Below, in pieces: positions 45,046 through 64,000 of a stretch of 64,000 bases of DNA. This DNA is from Theodoxus fluviatilis (Eukaryota > Mollusca > Gastropoda > Cycloneritida > Neritidae), in contig JAWQFJ010002821.1 of NCBI GenBank assembly GCA_034096865.1, positions 1 through 64,000 of the forward strand, written 5' to 3'. Below the pieces are notes generated by a model that worked only from the letters and a program-made list of their open reading frames with translations, did not search any database and was not told the DNA's origin. Positions within the stretch are counted from its first letter, which is position 1; each line of letters begins with the position of its first letter. The position numbers were made by a program, and so were the translations under genes.

Positions 45046-48000
45046 CCACTGGGGAGCGATGCAAGTACCTAACGGGTACAGCCAAACTAGGTCAGCAAGG
45101 AAAAAGCGAGATAAGATGAGCTAATCAAAGCCACCCACAGTCAGTATCGTGTACTGAAGCAGTGATATCCTTCCTTTCTGTAGGCTGGCAGTACACTAAC
45201 ACCAGCTGAAAATGCCATCCATAGTAACCACCACACCACGTAGATGTTGCATCGACAACAAGATAAGGCAGCACAATTATATTTGGTTCCAAATATCCGT
45301 ACTTCTGTGGGCATCGGTTGGGTCAGTCAGGTCTACAAGAGCAAATCAATGTATTTACGATCTCTGACAGCTTACACTTGTTTCCCATGAGCATTCTACT
45401 TCCATTGAGAAGAGCGCTTGTCTGTGACATGGGCCAACATGTTGGACGCAAATGACGCCCGATTGACTGAGGCAAAGAAAACTATGCCGAATACTCACTG
45501 CGATGTGGTTGTGTCACTTTCAGCCGATGGTAAATTCAGTCTAGAACACTGACAATTGGACTGAGATGTCCAACAAGAGGTCGGAATCACGTCTTTTCCG
45601 TATAGCATGAATTCCTGGAAGTACACACCCATCAGGAAGTTGTTATTTTCATTTCTTGATGAATGGGAGGTAACTCGTGTCTTACTCAGTTATTTCCCTT
45701 GAACACCTGATTTCCCACTCGGTAAATAATAGTGTTACAGAATTATTAAATAGCAGACGTTTCATGGCAACAGCACTGCAACAGTACGAATTCAATGACG
45801 AAAATTGGCTTTAGTTGTAAAATTTTACATTGTAGTCTACCTCTCGCCACACATAAACTGACCCTTCCCAAATGATTTTCCACAATGATTTATCAAACAT
45901 GTACTATCTACAAGTGCAGACATAAAAGACAAAGACATTCAAGCATTCATTCTGGAAAAAGATTAAGAAATGCTGAAATATAATTGGTTGTGATTATGGC
46001 GGCGACCTGTGTACAGGTGTGCAAGATTATGACGTAGTTTGTTCATGCAGGCCTTAATTCAAAAGGTTCGATTCACTTCTGTCAACCAGACACAAATCAT
46101 ACTTCCATCCTGCAACTATTCGCACCAGCATAGCGGCTCAGAGCAATGAGCGCAAAGATGTTTATTGGAGTTGGACATTGGATTTGGAGAAGGCAATTGC
46201 TGCGCATGGGTTGGGCTCTGTCTTCCAGGGCGGTTTCAACAGGAAGTCTTGGATCTGCCCTGCCCTGACGCCTCCAGGTGGCGTACTCGGCTCCCTGGGA
46301 TCTGACTCCTCTCGTGGTTATGTTGCCATGGTAACCTCCCAAAGTCCTGCAGCCAAGGGTTACAGCAGGTGAGGGGGCATGGAGCGGCTCCGGCCGCTTG
46401 GTGTACTCTGGCAATGCGCTCAGTGCGTGCAAGTGTGCGAGGACTGCACTTTCGCCCAGACGCGAAATGCGAAACTCATTGATGCTGTGCATTGAAGGGG
46501 ACGCAGTAAAGACTGCAGCAAAAAGATTACTTCAAACGGGGACTTTGAACCAGCCATTACCTGGACAGTGTTAGTCCCCTGCAAAGAACGCATTTGTATG
46601 AGGCATTGTGAAGGAGAGAGCCAGAGTTCTGTCAATAAATCATTTTGGAACAGAATACAATACTGCAGAGCGGTTTCACATCAAATGATTTAGAGTTACC
46701 TGTGCGATAGCCAAACTGGCATTCTTTATAGTTGGGATACTTTTTCACTGGAGAAAGATTGAGAATGTCGGTACATGATTATAAGTGAAACTTTCAGACT
46801 CCCGCTACCAATGTCACAGGTTCATCAGGACGTACGAGTCCCAGCTGGTCCTCCTCTGATACAACAGGTGTTGCCTTTCCAGCAGTCAACATCAGAAGGA
46901 TTGGTGTCTCATGGTTTGCCAGGCCTGCTGCGCACACATAATACAGACTATACCAGCATTTTTTCCCACCCAATGACAGAGTACAGCCTCTACTCAAAGC
47001 TGCAGTCGCTTTCACACAAGTCCCGTGTACCGTTTACCAAAGACAGGCCTTGTCTGCACTGGATACGACCAATTCACTCTTGCTGGACTTTGGCAGTACA
47101 GCACGTTGCTAGGCCTCTTGTGTCCAGCTACTGGATTTCGCCTTCAATTGTCCAACTAGAACTCCTCCAGAAGATAAAACAGGTGAGACTGGAGCGTTTC
47201 TTCAGGTCATAATTATACGAAGTAGCACCGACTAAGCCTCATCTTGTTCATGGCCTACATTTGCTTGTTTTCCTTTGAAATTCTAGCATTGGATAAACTC
47301 CTCGGAAGGAAATTCCCAGTGATCTGCATGACAAATCTGTCTTTCATGCATCAAGTCTGCGACTGCTTCTCTGGTTTGATCATCAATGTAGACATCAGTG
47401 GCGTGTAAATGAAAAGGAACATTTCATGATGCAGGAGCTTGGATGGATGTGCACTGTGTACAGGTAGTTTTCTTTTCCAGTGTCAGTTCCATGCAACATC
47501 TCTTTAGCGTGTGCATGTATGCCTATGCTGAAGACAGCATGGACATGCATACATACAGTGGTATGCATCACATATCCTGGTGAAAATGTGAAGTAGGACG
47601 TGTGTGCGCATGTACAAAAACGTTTTAGTGGGACATGTAACAGGAAAGTGCACTGATGTGTTCTTTCCAAACTAACTGTCCTATTCAAGCAAACAAATCA
47701 GTCTTAATCTTTCATACAAACTGACCCAAACCCTGATAAACAGCACAAAGACGCACCACCATGATTTGCAGAAAAAACTTTATTCTAAGCAGTGTCCTTC
47801 TTTTCTCAAGAAAACATTTTGGATGATGGTGTCAACAACAGTCCATTTTTCTGAATCAGTAAGTTCCCTTCAGAAGAGAACATTGCATCAAGGTGTGGCC
47901 AGTCGCCAGGCAGGACAGGCCAAGATGGCAACACAACAGCGACTCCAGCACCACGCCGGCCTCCACACTCCACCGTCTGGGGAGTCGCTGCGCATCACAG

Positions 48001-49151
48001 CTGGCAGCTACATGAACAAAGGGTGATGTGATTCTCTGATAACACTCTACTTGTGCTCTGTGCAGGCTGTCATGCATGCAGCACCTTTGCTGGTGTCTCA
48101 CTGCCACGCCCTGGTGAGATGTCAAGAGCAGGCGGCAAGCACGGCTCCATGCGGAGCAAAATCAAGATGCTACTGACAATACACTTCCCAACTCGGCGTG
48201 TGATGATGGATCTTGCTTGTTACTGTAATGCCCTTGTAAAACCCACCTCCAGAATCAACAGCTGAATGCCATGCACTGCAGAAGAAATATGGGACGTGCA
48301 GTCGCTTTGCCCTCAGGGCTGAAGTGCTTGATATAATACTTTGGCTAAACAACACTCTACTCAACATATGGTTGATGCCTAAACTCACTGCACAATTTCT
48401 CTCTCTCACAAGGGCAAACTCAGACAGGCACTGAGTCAACTAGCAGTGTAATCAACAGAGCACTTCAGGTAACCACCACAGCAGGAGATAGCAACAAAGC
48501 TGTATCGATCACAGGTAAAACGATCTGCATTTACAGAGGCAAGGAAACATGCTGAATAATCACAACCCTTGAACTACTGAAGGAAATAATGTGTGGGATT
48601 TACAGGAACGCCAGTAGTTACAAAGGTCACACAACATGTTCAAAGCAAAGAAAACAAAATCATCAACCAAACAATCCAAAAAGTACACATTCATTTCTCA
48701 CAATCCTTACATTCCTTCAGACTTTTATTAAGACAACATGAACATACCTTTATCAAAAGTTCCAACATTTTACATAAAACCTCAATTATTTGCCCTACAA
48801 ATACTTTTGGAATACATTGTTTCCAGCACAGAAATCATAATTATCCTAGACATTATTTTAAATTCAAGCATCACAATTATACTAACAAACAGATCATGCA
48901 AAAGGTACAGTAATTTCTAAATCACATAATCTCTGTATAGCCATCAAATGCTGAAAACATGTCAAGTGTTGGAAAGCCGAGTCATCTTGATTTTCAAGCA
49001 TCATCCACACAGGGTGTGATGCAAGCCCAACACCTAAGCTGTGCTACTTGTGTGTTGAAGAGATGTGTGTGATGGGAGAGTGAGTCACTTTGTTTTCCTG
49101 GAGACTTTGGTTATGTCCTCCTTCAGATTCAGAGCATAACTCTCAAGTCAT
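45046..49151. other. 3' flank and possible 3' UTR of gene A
   Basis: No coding domain seen on either strand. Minus-strand AATAAA motifs occur near 48724-48729 and 47781-47786 and may be the polyadenylation signals of gene A. A few ORFs of 100-145 codons here have no recognisable content. Confidence 0.35.
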
Positions 49152-63910
<14,759 letters not shown>

Positions 63911-63948
63911 CTGTATTAACACCAAGGAAGAACTAATGGTGCAGTCAC

Positions 63949-64000
<52 letters not shown>
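63949..64000. repeat. (CA)n microsatellite at window end
   Basis: Pure CA run that continues past the window edge. Confidence 0.97.

Noticed and set aside
46097..46492. 131-codon minus-strand frame downstream of gene A
   Set aside because: No domain, no splice support and no paralogue; it lies beyond the gene A stop and may be UTR or intergenic.

Overview
The window is animal nuclear DNA: spliced genes with GT-AG introns, long introns packed with di- and trinucleotide repeats, and many LTR, LINE, SINE-like and terminal-inverted-repeat elements. The repeat mix fits an invertebrate, most likely a lophotrochozoan such as a gastropod mollusc. That assignment is inference; no marker gene proves it.

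All host coding sequence that I can support lies on the minus strand, so it reads from high to low coordinates. Gene A (63.9 to 49.15 kb) is the 3' half of a RanBP2/Nup358-like nucleoporin. Fourteen exons with consistent phases encode a linker, a Ran-binding domain (RanBD), a conserved post-RanBD module, a WANAGQKLF linker, a second RanBD, an acidic/Gln-rich linker and a divergent third RanBD, then a stop at 49152. No cyclophilin domain follows. The first exon carries a one-base frameshift relative to its paralogue. A TRIM gene (34.19 to 27.85 kb; RING, two B-boxes, coiled coil) follows on the same strand. Gene B (15.68 to 3.63 kb) comes next: seven open exons paralogous to the linker, RanBD, module and linker of gene A, with duplicated intron sequence as well. 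No RanBP2 N-terminus lies between the TRIM exons and gene B. The TRIM part ends in phase 0 and the first gene B exon can accept in phase 0, so a chimeric TRIM-RanBP2 transcript is a serious possibility.

Mobile DNA by region: 1-3.18 kb, decayed RTE/CFDP2-type LINE; 5.86-6.71 kb, short inverted-repeat element full of TCAAGGTCA-type sites; 7.7-8.0, 10-11.8 and 16.1-18.3 kb, pieces of one LTR family, the last a solo LTR split by a foldback element built from 9-bp repeats; 21.5-27.5 kb, young non-autonomous LTR retrotransposon with a gag/protease-like ORF and an array of T-box-like sites; 29.7-31.8 kb, inverted-repeat element with a TATA/CCAAT cluster, interrupted by a LINE; 35.4-43.0 kb, nearly intact Ty3/gypsy element with a textbook -1 frameshift signal; 58.0-59.1 kb, TTAA-flanked piggyBac-like remnant; 63.0-63.2 kb, MITE. 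SINE-like copies with a common tail end in ATTC, ATCC or ATC repeats.

Exon coordinates come from reading splice consensus, codon phase and paralogue comparison by eye. They have not been tested against transcripts.
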